A stretch of 31,587 nucleotides of DNA from positions 3,190,891 through 3,222,477 of the forward strand of contig BFEA01000077.1 of assembly GCA_003427395.1 (NCBI GenBank), written 5' to 3'. Below are positions 1 to 8,254 of the stretch, one piece after another. The notes beneath the pieces are model-generated. The model was not told the DNA's origin. It saw nothing but the letters and a program-made list of their open reading frames with translations, and ran no database searches. Positions within the stretch are counted from its first letter, which is position 1. Each line of letters begins with the position of its first letter. A program made the position numbers and the translations under genes. Source of the stretch: Chara braunii (taxonomy: Eukaryota > Streptophyta > Charophyceae > Charales > Characeae).

Positions 1-206
1 GGGGGTCGGGTAGCCCCGTGACAGGGATCCGGGGGTGAAACCCCTTCCCCGGCTTGGGCCCCGGGGATCCCCGCGTGACAACCCTGGATGTATCTCATTC
101 ATTGGAGTTAGCTCTGCTTCAGACTACTTCGATTCACGAAGTAACCACCGTAGGGATTATACTACGTGTCTAGGTGGCTTTGAGTGGCTCATTCTTCAAC
201 ATCGCT
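1..206. other. Left flank and leader of the PLE
   Basis: Positions 1-86 are GC-rich with short self-complementary runs (GGGG/CCCC) and match nothing else in the window. Positions 87-127 are the left copy of the direct repeat that recurs at 5624-5664. The rest is leader up to the first ATG of ORF1 at 207. No promoter motif can be assigned. Confidence 0.4.
87..127 (+). repeat. PLE-flanking direct repeat, left copy
   Basis: About 41 bp matching 5624-5664 with roughly three mismatches. The shared core includes GATGTATCTCATTCATTGGA and ends in AGACTAC. In both copies a small hairpin of different sequence follows (TTCG..CGAA here, CCTCTC..GAGGGG at right). Same orientation as the right copy, so it is a terminal direct repeat or truncated pseudo-LTR. 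Confidence 0.75.
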
Positions 207-1526
207 ATGGCGTCGAACGCTCCCAACGCTAATATCATTAGGACCTGTTATAATTGTGGCGATCCAGGCCATTTTGTCCGATGGTGTCCACATCCTCGTC
301 CCTCTAATCCTCAGACTGTGATTGTCCCTGTCTCTAATCCATTCTCTCAAACGGCTAACTCGAACGCTGCCACGACGACCAACAATGGACAGTACTCAAG
401 AGGATACAGTTGGCAGCAGACGAAGCAACGACTGGAATACTTAGAGCAGGCGGTCATCGAAATGAAGATTCGGCACGACGCGGAGATCGAGAAAGAAAAG
501 AATCGGGCAGCAGAAGAGGAGAAAGCAAAAAAGGAGAAAGAATATGAGCAGAGAAGACAGCAGGAGAAGAAGAATCAAGACGACTTTAGGAAGGAACTCA
601 CGGATTCAGTACAACAACAGCTGGCCGACGTGGTCGAGCTGGTGCAAGGCAAGAACCAGGGCGCTAAGACCGATGAAGAGGTGGAAGCTCTCAAGAAGGA
701 GATTGAACGGCTCAACAATTGTAAAAGTACAGCGTCTACCAGTAAGGCGCAGCTACATGAAAACAATGATGGATTGATCGCAAAAATGTTTGCGGAACAA
801 GAACGGATGAAACTTTTGTTGGAGGATGCACTGACGTCCAAGAAGCGCCTGGAGCTTATTGAACAAGAGATGAAGAATGTTAAGGCGACAATAGATGAGG
901 CGAGGGCAGAGGCTGACAGATGGCAGGAGGAAGCACTCCGCCCAGGGAACAAGCAGGGTTGCGTCGCACACAACACACCGGTTCCAAGAACATCAACAAG
1001 GCCACAAGCTAATACCCCAGGACCTACGCCTGCTGTTGCTGACTATAAAAACATGATGGAGATGCATCGCATGGAAGTAGAGGCGGTGAAAGAGATGAGA
1101 GCGAGTGAAGTCAACGCTCGAAAAGAGGCCGAACAAGAGTTGGACATAGTCAAAGCAAAGGTACAAGCATTGGAACGGGAGAAGGGTAAAGCACAGGCTA
1201 CACCACGGTCACTAAGAGCAAGGATGGAAGAAGCTGCGGTCGATCGGAGTACGGAGAAGAACACACCTGCAGGCAGTACGTCGAAATCTCTGGAGAAGGA
1301 GACTTCCATTCATGACAATAGGAGCCTGAAGATATTGACGAAGGACGGACTAACAGCGATCCGTGAGAAGGAAGGAGTGAAATATGTAGGTGTCAAACAG
1401 ACGGTTGAAGACATCATTAAGCATCGAGTGGAAGCGGCTTTTCCAACGGCCAGACCTGCTGTTGTCAATGTCTCCGAAGACCTGGTTGGAGATAAGGGGG
1501 CCGGGGATGACACATCCACTTCTTAG
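207..1526 (+). CDS. ORF1: gag-like CCHC zinc-knuckle, coiled-coil protein
   Basis: An intact 439-residue frame from the first ATG at 207 to TAG at 1524. Residues 14-27 form a perfect C-X2-C-X4-H-X4-C zinc knuckle (C14, C17, H22, C27), the nucleic-acid-binding module of retroelement Gag proteins. From about residue 75 to 330 the protein is highly charged, rich in K, E, R and Q with heptad-like leucines, and predicted by eye to be a long coiled coil. The last 100 residues contain a less charged segment (around ILTKDGLTAIREKEGVKYVG) of unknown function. By analogy it would bind element RNA and multimerise; that role is inferred. It is the only undamaged frame of the element. ORF2 begins 15 nt after its stop. 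An in-frame GTG at 174 would extend it, but ATG is the expected nuclear start. Confidence 0.7.
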   Translation: MASNAPNANIIRTCYNCGDPGHFVRWCPHPRPSNPQTVIVPVSNPFSQTANSNAATTTNNGQYSRGYSWQQTKQRLEYLEQAVIEMKIRHDAEIEKEKNRAAEEEKAKKEKEYEQRRQQEKKNQDDFRKELTDSVQQQLADVVELVQGKNQGAKTDEEVEALKKEIERLNNCKSTASTSKAQLHENNDGLIAKMFAEQERMKLLLEDALTSKKRLELIEQEMKNVKATIDEARAEADRWQEEALRPGNKQGCVAHNTPVPRTSTRPQANTPGPTPAVADYKNMMEMHRMEVEAVKEMRASEVNARKEAEQELDIVKAKVQALEREKGKAQATPRSLRARMEEAAVDRSTEKNTPAGSTSKSLEKETSIHDNRSLKILTKDGLTAIREKEGVKYVGVKQTVEDIIKHRVEAAFPTARPAVVNVSEDLVGDKGAGDDTSTS

Positions 1527-1540
1527 TGTCTCTCCCGGAC

Positions 1541-2014
1541 ATGGCATGTTTTTGGAACCTTGCTCGTGCTCTTTGTAAGTTAAGAAACGACTGTTATTTC
1601 CTACGATGTAGACTGTTAAATACCTTATTACAGACAGTCGTCGTTTATTTAATTCTGAATGGTTGTATCCCATGGGCTACGAAACTAAGTCATGGTATTT
1701 GTGAGGCTTGGCGTAACAACTCGGATTTGGAGGACAACGGGCCGCTAGTATATGCTCTTGTTTCACCTTGGCATAGACATATCTATATTGGCAGCACTAC
1801 ACGTAGACTATCTTTTAGATGGAATGAACATGTGTATCGAGCTACTAGTGATAAGTTGGTCAATGATGGATGCCGGAATGAAAGATTGTATTCTTGGTTA
1901 CGACGGTGTGGTATTGAATGCTACGTTGCTATTCCTATTTGCTATCCCGCTTCTGCAGATGTGCTTCGTTACGACGGTGTGGTATTGAATGCTACGTTTT
2001 ATTCGAACCTTTAG
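1541..2014 (+). CDS. GIY-YIG endonuclease ORF of the PLE (3' end damaged)
   Basis: A 157-residue frame starting at ATG 1541, just after ORF1. Residues 67-84 carry the GIY-YIG signature: GPLVYAL, then a ten-residue spacer, then IYIGST. It continues with RWNEH around residues 93-97, matching the conserved Arg/His region of the family. Such domains nick target DNA for retroelement insertion. The C-terminal part, where the catalytic Glu and the usual P-x-LN ending would lie, is disturbed: a 30-bp direct repeat (1898-1927 and 1969-1998) separates three reading frames and this frame stops at 2012. The basic LNSRDKPKRGRRKR run expected after the nuclease is found in another frame, in the next ORF. 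So nuclease, linker and RT were probably one ORF, now frameshifted near 1998-2015. Its position before the RT is the Chlamys/Naiad order. Confidence 0.7.
   Translation: MACFWNLARALCKLRNDCYFLRCRLLNTLLQTVVVYLILNGCIPWATKLSHGICEAWRNNSDLEDNGPLVYALVSPWHRHIYIGSTTRRLSFRWNEHVYRATSDKLVNDGCRNERLYSWLRRCGIECYVAIPICYPASADVLRYDGVVLNATFYSNL
1898..1998 (+). repeat. 30-bp direct repeat with 71-bp period inside the nuclease ORF
   Basis: The same 30 bp, starting TTACGACGGTGTGGTATTGA, occurs at 1898-1927 and 1969-1998. The 71-bp offset is not a multiple of three, so the copies are read in different frames. It coincides with the break between the GIY-YIG frame and the downstream linker frame. Confidence 0.85.
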
Positions 2015-3032
2015 TTCCGCACTTAACTCACGAGACAAACCGAAGCGAGGTAGAAGGAAGAGGATGGGTCGAAGAGAACGTCGAAGGAAGTACATTAGAA
2101 CCAGAGATGAGGTAGGTAGTACTTCGGTGATTCCGGCTACCTTGACGTCCTCCAATGCATCACGGATCTTTACTCCAATTGTGTTTCACTCTTCGATAGG
2201 TCTCGTCACCAGCAGTTTACTGCTTATCTTAGACCACTGTCATGATAATAGCATCTCGTCTGTCACTATCGTGTGTCGTGGTGGCTCGATTCTTATGGAC
2301 ACTTGGAAAATCTTGAAACGATGCTATGGGGGTTCGCACGTTTCAAGCAGATACGGTAGCGGGTTGTTGCGCTCGTCGAAAGGCTGGTTGGTACATGATA
2401 TGGTCCTTTCTTTTAATCATATTCATTCCTTCTGTTGTCGTTACCTAGCCCTCAAGATACCTCTCGCTCAATCACTTAGTGATCCAGCTAGCAGACGCTC
2501 ATTACTCCGCTGGGATTTGGAACGACTCATCTCTGCTTTCTTCGTCATCCGTTCGTTCTCTGAGAAGCAGACGCGAAGCCGATTACGGTTGATTCTGTCA
2601 AAATCTATCTCCGCTAGATTCAAGATACCGGTCCGTAAGAGGTTGGTAGTGAAGATCGCATACGATGAAATATATTGCAAGACGGCCATTCGGAGGACAT
2701 GCGTAGCATTGATTTTAAAGTTAGACCTCAACGACTCATGGAAACGAATGCTTTGTAGAAGAATGCGAATCGTCTGGTGTCGTAACAAGACCATTGGCGA
2801 TTACGCGCACAATTTTCGATCTTTCTCACAATCAAAGAATTTTGCTTGTCCTTATCACTCTCTCTGTAAATCCTTTCCATGCACTGATGGGCATATTGCG
2901 TTTAGAATTAGCATGGTGGATTTTCTCCCGGAATGGATGAACAACTCAAAAACCATCATCCGCCCTGCGATGGGCAATCCATGTGGCACATTGATGAATC
3001 AAATTGATAGGTCCTTTTTAGTTTTTCCATAA
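1989..3032 (+). pseudogene. PLE linker between nuclease and RT (broken)
   Basis: Open frame from 1989 to a TAA at 3030. It starts with a very basic stretch (KPKRGRRKRMGRRERRRKY), which resembles the region just after GIY-YIG domains and may bind nucleic acid or act as a nuclear localisation signal. The middle (about 110-230) is rich in Arg, Ser and Leu without a recognised fold. Near the end, IVWCRNKTIGDYAHNF followed by a Cys-rich run (ACPYHSLCKSFPC) resembles the segment that links RT and nuclease in PLE-type proteins. No exact C-x-C motif, described for N-terminal-endonuclease PLEs, is visible. The RT ORF is in the same frame: from 3033 the frame stays open to a second stop, TAG at 3153. 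Both stops are one C-to-T transition from a Gln codon. Confidence 0.6.
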
Positions 3033-3155
3033 CTCTGTGCGAAGGAAGTTGTCAACAGTCTGTCGCCCATCGATTTGGAAACATGTTTGACTGGTGTGGC
3101 TACTCCGACTGATAATGACTGTTCGTTGCTGCGGTTGAAGCATCACTTGTTGTAG

Positions 3156-4568
3156 ATGGAGGGATTGGTTCGGTGCCCTATCGATCACAACCCTGGGGAC
3201 TCTTACGTTTGTTGCCGAGTTCTATATGAGAAGGGTATATCAATGTTGTTCACTGCGAATCCGAGTTTTCTACAGGTCGATGATGGAACAGACGAGGTGG
3301 CAGTCATTTACAAGACAAGGTACAAGGAAGGTGGTTTTGAGAAGTTCGGGAAATGGAGCACCAAGGCCAGCTTCGGTAACGCATATTGTATACCTAAGCA
3401 CAAAGACATTGGGAGATGGCGTCCCATCTGCCCGTCACACAGTGAAGGTGGTGCACTATGTGGTAAACGCATGGCGTACTCCATCAACGCTCTACTATGG
3501 CAGCTTCCTGAACAAATGCATTTTAACCTTCGATGCACTTCTGATTTTATAATAGGCATTCAAAAGATCAACCAGAAGGTGAAGAAGAATGACTTAATTA
3601 TTGGCGCCTCATTCGACATCAAAGAAATGTTTTCGCATCTTCCACACAGTTCTATTCTGGACGCTCTAAATTGGGTGTTGGACTACTGGACGAGTGAAGG
3701 TTACCGTGGTGTGATGGTAAAGAAGTTTGGAAAAACTACGAGGTTAACTAAAGGCAATGGTGAGAATGGTTGGTTGCTTCTCAAATTCATAGCTATTCGT
3801 AACTTTGTTGTCTTCGAGCTTAATAATACGTTTGTCAAAGCTTCTGGTCAGTTGATGCGACAAACTAAAGGCATCCCAATGGGCAAATCTACCAGTCCTG
3901 CCCTTCCTTGCTTGATGTGCGCACACAATGAGTTTACCTTCTTGTCGTCTCTCAGTTCGGATTGCAGACTAGTGTCGGGATTTCGTATTGTTGATGACGT
4001 GTCAATCTTCGTTACATATTCGTCGAAGTTATCCCATTTTGACAGCAAGGCTCAGACGATTATCGACCATTTTAGGAACTGCTACGACCCTGAACTCGTC
4101 CTGGAACAAACGAATGAAGGCGATGCTTGGGATTTTATTGGCTGTGTTGTGAAAGTCTTCAACGATCATGGTAGAATCACATGCATAGCTACGCACAAAA
4201 ATCAGCAGGTGATCTCCGACCGCGGTCTCGTTTTTCACAGCCTCCAGGACTTCTCCTCCTTTTCCAGTCTGCAACAAAAGATTGCGGTTATCAGCTCTTT
4301 CATGCATCGGGCCCGAACCTTCACCAACATACCGGGCTTGGAGTTCGCATACCTCTTAACACGTAAACATGAGCTGACTTTGAGGGGATATCCTGATAAC
4401 TACTTTGACACAACTTTCTTAAATTTTTCTGGTAAGTTCTCTGGCTGTTGGAGCCGTTGGAGCAGAGTGCTGACGAATTGGTCTCGCCTTTTTAAAAAGC
4501 TTCTTGGGTGTTGTCGCAGACGTGGTAAGCATGGGAGCAGGGTCGTCGATGGTTACTGTCTTTTTTAG
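3156..4568 (+). CDS. PLE reverse transcriptase
   Basis: A 470-residue frame. RT landmarks in order: IPKHKDIGRWRPICP (about 79-93, fingers motifs), FDIKEMFSHLP (motif A, first catalytic Asp at 154), RQTKGIPMGKSTSPAL (235-250, the motif B form typical of PLEs and telomerase relatives), and IVDDVSIFV (motif C, catalytic pair D280-D281). WDFIGCV follows at the position of motif D/E. The enzyme would copy element RNA at a nicked target. All catalytic aspartates are present. The ATG at 3156 directly follows an in-frame TAG, and the frame continues upstream into the linker, so this start is an accident of decay rather than a true N-terminus. The C-terminal 60 residues are basic (FKKLLGCCRRRGKHGSR). 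A poly(A) signal follows 9 nt after the stop. Confidence 0.85.
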   Translation: MEGLVRCPIDHNPGDSYVCCRVLYEKGISMLFTANPSFLQVDDGTDEVAVIYKTRYKEGGFEKFGKWSTKASFGNAYCIPKHKDIGRWRPICPSHSEGGALCGKRMAYSINALLWQLPEQMHFNLRCTSDFIIGIQKINQKVKKNDLIIGASFDIKEMFSHLPHSSILDALNWVLDYWTSEGYRGVMVKKFGKTTRLTKGNGENGWLLLKFIAIRNFVVFELNNTFVKASGQLMRQTKGIPMGKSTSPALPCLMCAHNEFTFLSSLSSDCRLVSGFRIVDDVSIFVTYSSKLSHFDSKAQTIIDHFRNCYDPELVLEQTNEGDAWDFIGCVVKVFNDHGRITCIATHKNQQVISDRGLVFHSLQDFSSFSSLQQKIAVISSFMHRARTFTNIPGLEFAYLLTRKHELTLRGYPDNYFDTTFLNFSGKFSGCWSRWSRVLTNWSRLFKKLLGCCRRRGKHGSRVVDGYCLF

Positions 4569-4576
4569 ACTCTGCA

Positions 4577-4582
4577 AATAAA
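4577..4582 (+). terminator. Possible AATAAA polyadenylation signal after the RT ORF
   Basis: AATAAA lies 9 nt after the RT stop codon in an AT-rich stretch. It may be the 3' processing signal of the element mRNA, although the element continues to the hammerhead motif about 830 bp further on. Confidence 0.35.
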
Positions 4583-4669
4583 GATTTCATTTTCATTTAA
4601 TTCGAAATAAGGAAAAAACATAAGGGGACTTATGATGCAATATTGGGGTGATTTTCAAAGTTTTCTAGT

Positions 4670-5300
4670 GCCGGGTTTCCTATAGCTTAGTTTCATAGTA
4701 ATGGCAAAAGTTGTGGGCGAGTGAAGGTTGAGAGACATTGGCTGGTTTCAAACTAGTAACCTATAGCTTAGTAGCATAGTAATGGTAGAGGAATTGGGCA
4801 GATGTCCTTTAGCGTATCATTGGCGCTGCTGTTTTTAGATATTGACGATAATGTTTTTTTCGCTGGAACTGGAATGATTCATATAGTCGTACTTAGACAC
4901 AATATGGTACTGAATACATTGAGGTTTTTTTAGAGATAGTAAAGTTTTCTACCAGCCGGGCGAAAAATAACAAAAATGTTGGTCTGAAAGGATTCATATA
5001 GCAGTACATAGACACAATATGGAACTGGAAGGATTCATACAGTAGTACTTAGACACAATATGGTACTAAATACATTGAGTTTTTTTTAGAGATAGTAAAG
5101 TTCTCTACCAGGCACGTGCAGAGGCACTATGGGAAACATTGGTTACTTTGTGTTGGACAAGTGGAGTGCGCTGGATGTTTTTAGATGTTGACGAGAATGT
5201 TCCCTTCTGCTGGAGTTGGTAAGATTAATATAGTGATACCTTTGCCCGCCAATACTTAGACACAGCGTAGGTCTAGATACATTGATTTTTCTCGGACGGA
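4670..5300 (+). repeat. Degenerate tandem repeats in the PLE 3' region
   Basis: No coding potential. Several blocks recur: CCTATAGCTTAGT..CATAGTAATGG at about 4680 and 4761; a block from GGAATGATTCATATAGT through ACTTAGACACAATATGGTAC to GAGATAGTAAAGTT at about 4869-4950, repeated at about 5030-5110 and in shortened form near 4990; and a TTTTTAGAT(A/G)TTGACGA(T/G)AATGTT block at about 4832 and 5177. Together they form a diverged tandem array with a unit of roughly 100-170 bp. Confidence 0.75.
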
Positions 5301-5410
5301 CATTACAGCAACCTCCCGACCGACGGAATACTGCTTACTGGCATAGACTCATTTCGTATAATACGCAAGAAGGAAAAGTCTCGTTGCAAATCTGCGACGA
5401 CGACTTACAA

Positions 5411-5459
5411 GACCCCTGAAGAGGGCTGGGCTTGCGGACCAGCCGAAACATGTCGGGTC
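5411..5459 (+). ncRNA. Hammerhead ribozyme motif (minimal, short stem III)
   Basis: All conserved core pieces occur in order on the plus strand. GACCC (5411-5415) pairs with GGGTC (5455-5459) as stem I. CTGAAGA (5416-5422) matches the CUGANGA box. GGCTGG (5424-5429) pairs with CCAGCC (5439-5444) as stem II, with an 8-9 nt loop; G5423 is an extra unpaired base. GAAA (5445-5448) follows. Stem III is only AC/GT closed over AT, and GTC at 5452-5454 gives the expected cleavage site after C5454. A very short stem III is typical of hammerheads reported in canonical PLEs, where they process element RNA within pseudo-LTRs. Cleavage in this copy is untested, and the extra base at stem II could weaken it. 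Confidence 0.75.
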
Positions 5460-5528
5460 CATGCCGCATGTGTTTTTCTGCAATATTTTAATGTCTCGTC
5501 CGGGATTTCCTTATTGCGTATCGTCTAC

Positions 5529-5588
5529 CTCTCCACTTTTTTTTCTCTCCTTCTTCTCTTCTCTCTCTTTTCTTCTTCCTCCTCTTCC
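5529..5588 (+). repeat. Pyrimidine (CT-rich) tract
   Basis: About 60 bases almost entirely C and T between the hammerhead motif and the right direct repeat. Low complexity; PLEs are reported to favour microsatellite-like targets, but no link is shown here. Confidence 0.7.
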
Positions 5589-5623
5589 GATATTGGTATT
5601 GATTGACTCGATTGCTGTTGGTT

Positions 5624-5664
5624 GATGTATCTCATTCATTGGAGTTAGCTCTTCTTTAGACTAC
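5624..5664 (+). repeat. PLE-flanking direct repeat, right copy
   Basis: Matches 87-127 in the same orientation with about three mismatches, and is followed by its own small hairpin, CCCTCTC TGT GAGGGG. It lies 165 bp after the hammerhead motif, which suits the 3' end of a PLE unit. Confidence 0.75.
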
Positions 5665-5995
5665 CCTCTCTGTGAGGGGAGCAACTTTCCAGCATGCCCC
5701 TGTGGCTGTTCCCCTGGCTCTGGGAGGGGAGCTACTGGGGCATACTAGAAATTAGGAACCGGTACAGATAGGGGCATTGAACATATTTCAGGCCCAAACA
5801 ACACCAAAGTTTTTTCAGAAACTTCAATCTCTGTCAGTGGGGCACTGCAGGGTAAGTCGACGGTTAGAGGGGCGTGCTGCAAATAAATTGAACTTTGAGG
5901 GGCATATCGAAAATTCTCCGAAAAAAGAACTCAAGCACAACAATGGGTCTCGCTCCACTACTCTAGACTCTAGCAACGAATGAAAAAGATAACAT
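5665..5995. other. Non-coding spacer with nested inverted repeats
   Basis: ATGCCCC near 5694 pairs with GGGGCAT near 5738, enclosing TCCCC/GGGGA arms, giving one long stem-loop just after the PLE. A short open frame at 5777-5983 has no recognisable similarity and is probably chance. CGCTCCACTACTCTAGACT at 5951 resembles the terminal sequence at 5996 and may be an extra copy of it. Confidence 0.4.
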
Positions 5996-6463
5996 CGCTC
6001 CACTTACTCTAGAAGGTCAAATTCAAGAAGGCCTCTCGAATATCAGACCGCTCTTTGTGAGAGCTACACGACAGGGCCCGCACGTTGTTGTCCGCCCAGA
6101 CTCCAGGTGCACTCCATAAAAATGCTCAACTTTCGAAAGTCCTGGATGCGTCCCTTGAGATTTCCGCCGCTGCAGGCGGGAGCTCTCGAATCGTCAAGAG
6201 TGTCATGGGAGAGAAGGTTCTGACAACTCAAGAAATGCATTTTCGTGAGTGTGTTTCATGAGGTAGTGGAGCCCGCACAGCGGGAGCTCTCGAAACGTCA
6301 AGAGTGCCATGGGAGAGGAGGTTCTGACAACTCAAGAAATGCATTTTCGTGAGTGTGTTTCATGAGGTAGTGGAGCGACGACGGATTCTCTCCATTTTCG
6401 TAAGTAGATACTGACAGCTCAAGAACTTGAATTCCAGACCTAGCGTCTAGAGTAAGTGGAGCG
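5996..6463. mobile_element. Candidate non-autonomous element with 18-bp perfect TIRs
   Basis: CGCTCCACTTACTCTAGA at 5996-6013 is the exact reverse complement of 6446-6463, enclosing 468 bp without coding content. AATTCAAG appears just inside both ends. The interior carries two 104-bp tandem units. No clear target duplication is visible, so the class is unknown. Confidence 0.45.
6177..6376 (+). repeat. Two tandem copies, period 104 bp
   Basis: Units at 6177-6272 and 6281-6376 share about 96 bp with three or four mismatches, including CGGGAGCTCTCGAA at the start and TCATGAGGTAGTGGAGC at the end. The end of each unit (GTAGTGGAGCG) resembles the outer TIR of the enclosing block. Confidence 0.85.
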
Positions 6464-7267
6464 GTGCCGCGCTCAGGAAATGGCCGGTTTCTAGAGCAGT
6501 GGCGTGGATGAATCTGGCCACAATGACGTCCAGTGCTTCGCAGAAAAAGTCCTAGCCAGCAGACCGAGAACTGGGGGTTCCGGATTCAAGCCTCGGTTTC
6601 TTCTTCTCGTAGTAGGAATTGGTACTAGGCCTGGGTCTTGCGGGACTTGGACCAGCGGGACCACAGGCTCCTTAGTTTCTACCTAATTTATGTCTTTTTT
6701 TTTTCTTTTTCTTTTTTTTTCGTTTTTTGTTTTACAATGCTCCAGTCTATTTGTGGGGAGTCCCATCAGAAAACTTTGTTTTTTTTTTTTTTTTGGAAAG
6801 CTTCAATATGTATTATAGGAAAGGGGCGGAGGGAGGGGAAGGGGGGGAAGGAAGGTGTAAGGAAAAGCTAGAAAGGGATTACCACCTCCACTTTCATGAT
6901 TGGACCAGGATTGACCCCTCCATCCCGATGCGACCCCCCTCTGATTTCCCTGACCCCTTCCCACCGCCTGCAAACTCAATAGTTGAGACTCATTGGTACA
7001 CAGGTGCCTAAAATCGGTCTGACCCTGCCCATTTGTACTCGAGGTAGCGATGCAAAAAATGGGAGATAGGGAGAGGGAGGAATTAGCACGTAGTAGCAAG
7101 ATCTGGCGCCGGACTCAAGGTGAAGAGATTACCCCTCGCTTCTTTCAGCTACCCTGCTCAGTTAATCCCCTGGACTCCAGGGTAATCAATGCTGGCAGGT
7201 ATCTCCCTTAGCTTCTTTGAGTGTTTCAGAGTCATTTCAGACATGTTTTCAAAAATCAATTGTTTAA
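6464..7267. other. Intergenic DNA with T tracts
   Basis: No credible gene. A TTCAAGCC sequence near 6595 resembles a pol III B box, but no matching A box is found. T-rich tracts lie at about 6692-6722 and 6777-6795, and a G/A-rich tract at 6820-6870. Short open frames here are low-complexity. Confidence 0.4.
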
Positions 7268-7421
7268 GGGACGCTGGACGCGTTTTCCAGCAGGTGATGC
7301 TCCCCACCAATAGATGGAGCCATTCCCCATGTGCTAGTGGTGTCTGCTCTTATCAGCACCACTATCACTGGTAGGGATGTTGTTTAAATATAAAAAAAAA
7401 AAAAAGAAAAAAAAAAAAAAA
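7268..7421 (+). repeat. Dispersed repeat with conserved hairpin and poly(A) end
   Basis: Starts GGGACGCTGGA and contains GCTGGA (7273-7278) pairing with TCCAGC (7286-7291). The same start and stem recur at 29579-29603 and 31538-31560; the window-end copy continues with a nearly identical GCAGGTG(A/C)TGCTCCCCAC. A second hairpin (AGTGGTG/CACCACT, about 7329-7357) follows, and the unit ends in interrupted poly(A) at 7391-7421, suggesting a retroposed short element. Confidence 0.55.
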
Positions 7422-7893
7422 CCAATGGGACGAGGCCGGGGACCTCACAATTCGACCCGGAGTTATCCTGGCAGCCTCAGCCAGTTTCGCTTACGAGCCA
7501 GGCTCGAAGAACCACCCACTGCTCAAGATCTATCGATTCTACTGCCGGAAACCGGGTCCAACGTCCCCTGTTAAACCACCGTTCCCCCCCATTGCCTAAA
7601 GTAGGGCCGACCGGTAGGGTAAAAACAAACCTCGGGGCTTGTACTACCGGTAGTGCACTTCGACGCCTACCGGTGAGCGAAATTGTGGGGCCGCTGCAAC
7701 TGGAACGTGTTGTGGCAGGCGTCGGGATGCCTGTTCATAGTTCGTTGCGTTCGCGCCAGACGTTTTGTTTAGTTTGTAATTTCTTGTTTTCTTTGCTGTT
7801 TTTATTTCGTCCCTTTTCACTTCCTCGTTGTCCGGCGTAGGGATGCTTTTTTTCGGCCTTCTTCTTCATTTTAGGACCGAGGTCCCGCACCAT
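7422..7893. other. Intergenic DNA with ACCGGTAG inverted repeats
   Basis: ACCGGTAG at 7646-7653 pairs perfectly with CTACCGGT at 7667-7674, and 7644-7653 is itself a 10-bp palindrome. No gene is recognised; the open frames are short and unconserved in appearance. Confidence 0.4.
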
Positions 7894-8023
7894 GGACCTC
7901 GCTGCACTACCCTGCAAACCCTGACATGCACAAAAGTCAAAACTATTCGGGGTGTATCTTTCCATAATGTAGCGGAAGATTNACTCTCGTTTTGCACATT
8001 TCGAGAGTAGTGCAGCGAGGCCC
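7894..8023 (-). mobile_element. Foldback MITE copy A
   Basis: About 130 bp with terminal inverted repeats GGACCTCGCTGCACTAC and GTAGTGCAGCGAGGCCC. Read on the minus strand it aligns along most of its length with copies B and C (shared ACTCTCG, GAATCTTCC, GGAAAGATACAC and TTTTG blocks). No coding capacity. Confidence 0.75.
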
Positions 8024-8086
8024 CATACCCTGCGTGGAAATTTTTTTTTTTTAGTGTCTTTCCCGTTGGAGACCAAATGCCACAGT

Positions 8087-8205
8087 GGGCTTCGCTGCAC
8101 TACTCTCGAAATGTGCAAAACGAGAGTGAATCTTCCGCTAGAATATGGAAAGATACACGGCCATGATTTTTGTCTTTTGTGCACAAGAGTACTGCAGCGA
8201 CGCCC
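8087..8205 (+). mobile_element. Foldback MITE copy B
   Basis: About 119 bp starting GGGCTTCGCTGCACTACTCT and ending AGTACTGCAGCGACGCCC. The opposite orientation to copy A makes the pair a large inverted repeat over 7894-8205. The long near-identity with A (for example CGAAATGTGCAAAACGAGAG) suggests recent amplification. Confidence 0.75.
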
Positions 8206-8254
8206 AGTGACTGCTGCTGCTGGCCCGACGGCGCACTCCCGCCGTGGAAACAAT

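Larger units (their letters stand above)
87..5664 (+). mobile_element. Degraded Penelope-like retroelement, N-terminal GIY-YIG type
   Basis: All recognisable parts are on the plus strand. In order: a CCHC zinc-knuckle/coiled-coil ORF, a GIY-YIG endonuclease ORF, a basic linker, a reverse transcriptase with PLE-type motifs, a repeat-rich AT-rich 3' region and a hammerhead-ribozyme motif. A 41-bp direct repeat lies at both ends (87-127 and 5624-5664). Canonical PLEs carry GIY-YIG after the RT; here it comes before, as in the published N-terminal-endonuclease clade (Chlamys and Naiad). The limits are set by the direct repeat, a possible remnant of pseudo-LTRs, and are uncertain because the sequence outside 87 does not match the region before 5624. 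The copy is inactive: the nuclease-RT frame has a frameshift and two in-frame stops. Confidence 0.8.

Noticed and set aside
3030-3155. Possible use of TAA/TAG as Gln codons
   Set aside because: Both stops in the PLE would fit Gln, but the gypsy frames also contain TGA at Trp and Arg positions plus frameshifts, so ordinary decay is simpler.
6504-6725. Possible SINE with B-box-like GGATTCAAGCC and a T-rich end
   Set aside because: No A box at the right distance and no tRNA-like fold could be drawn.
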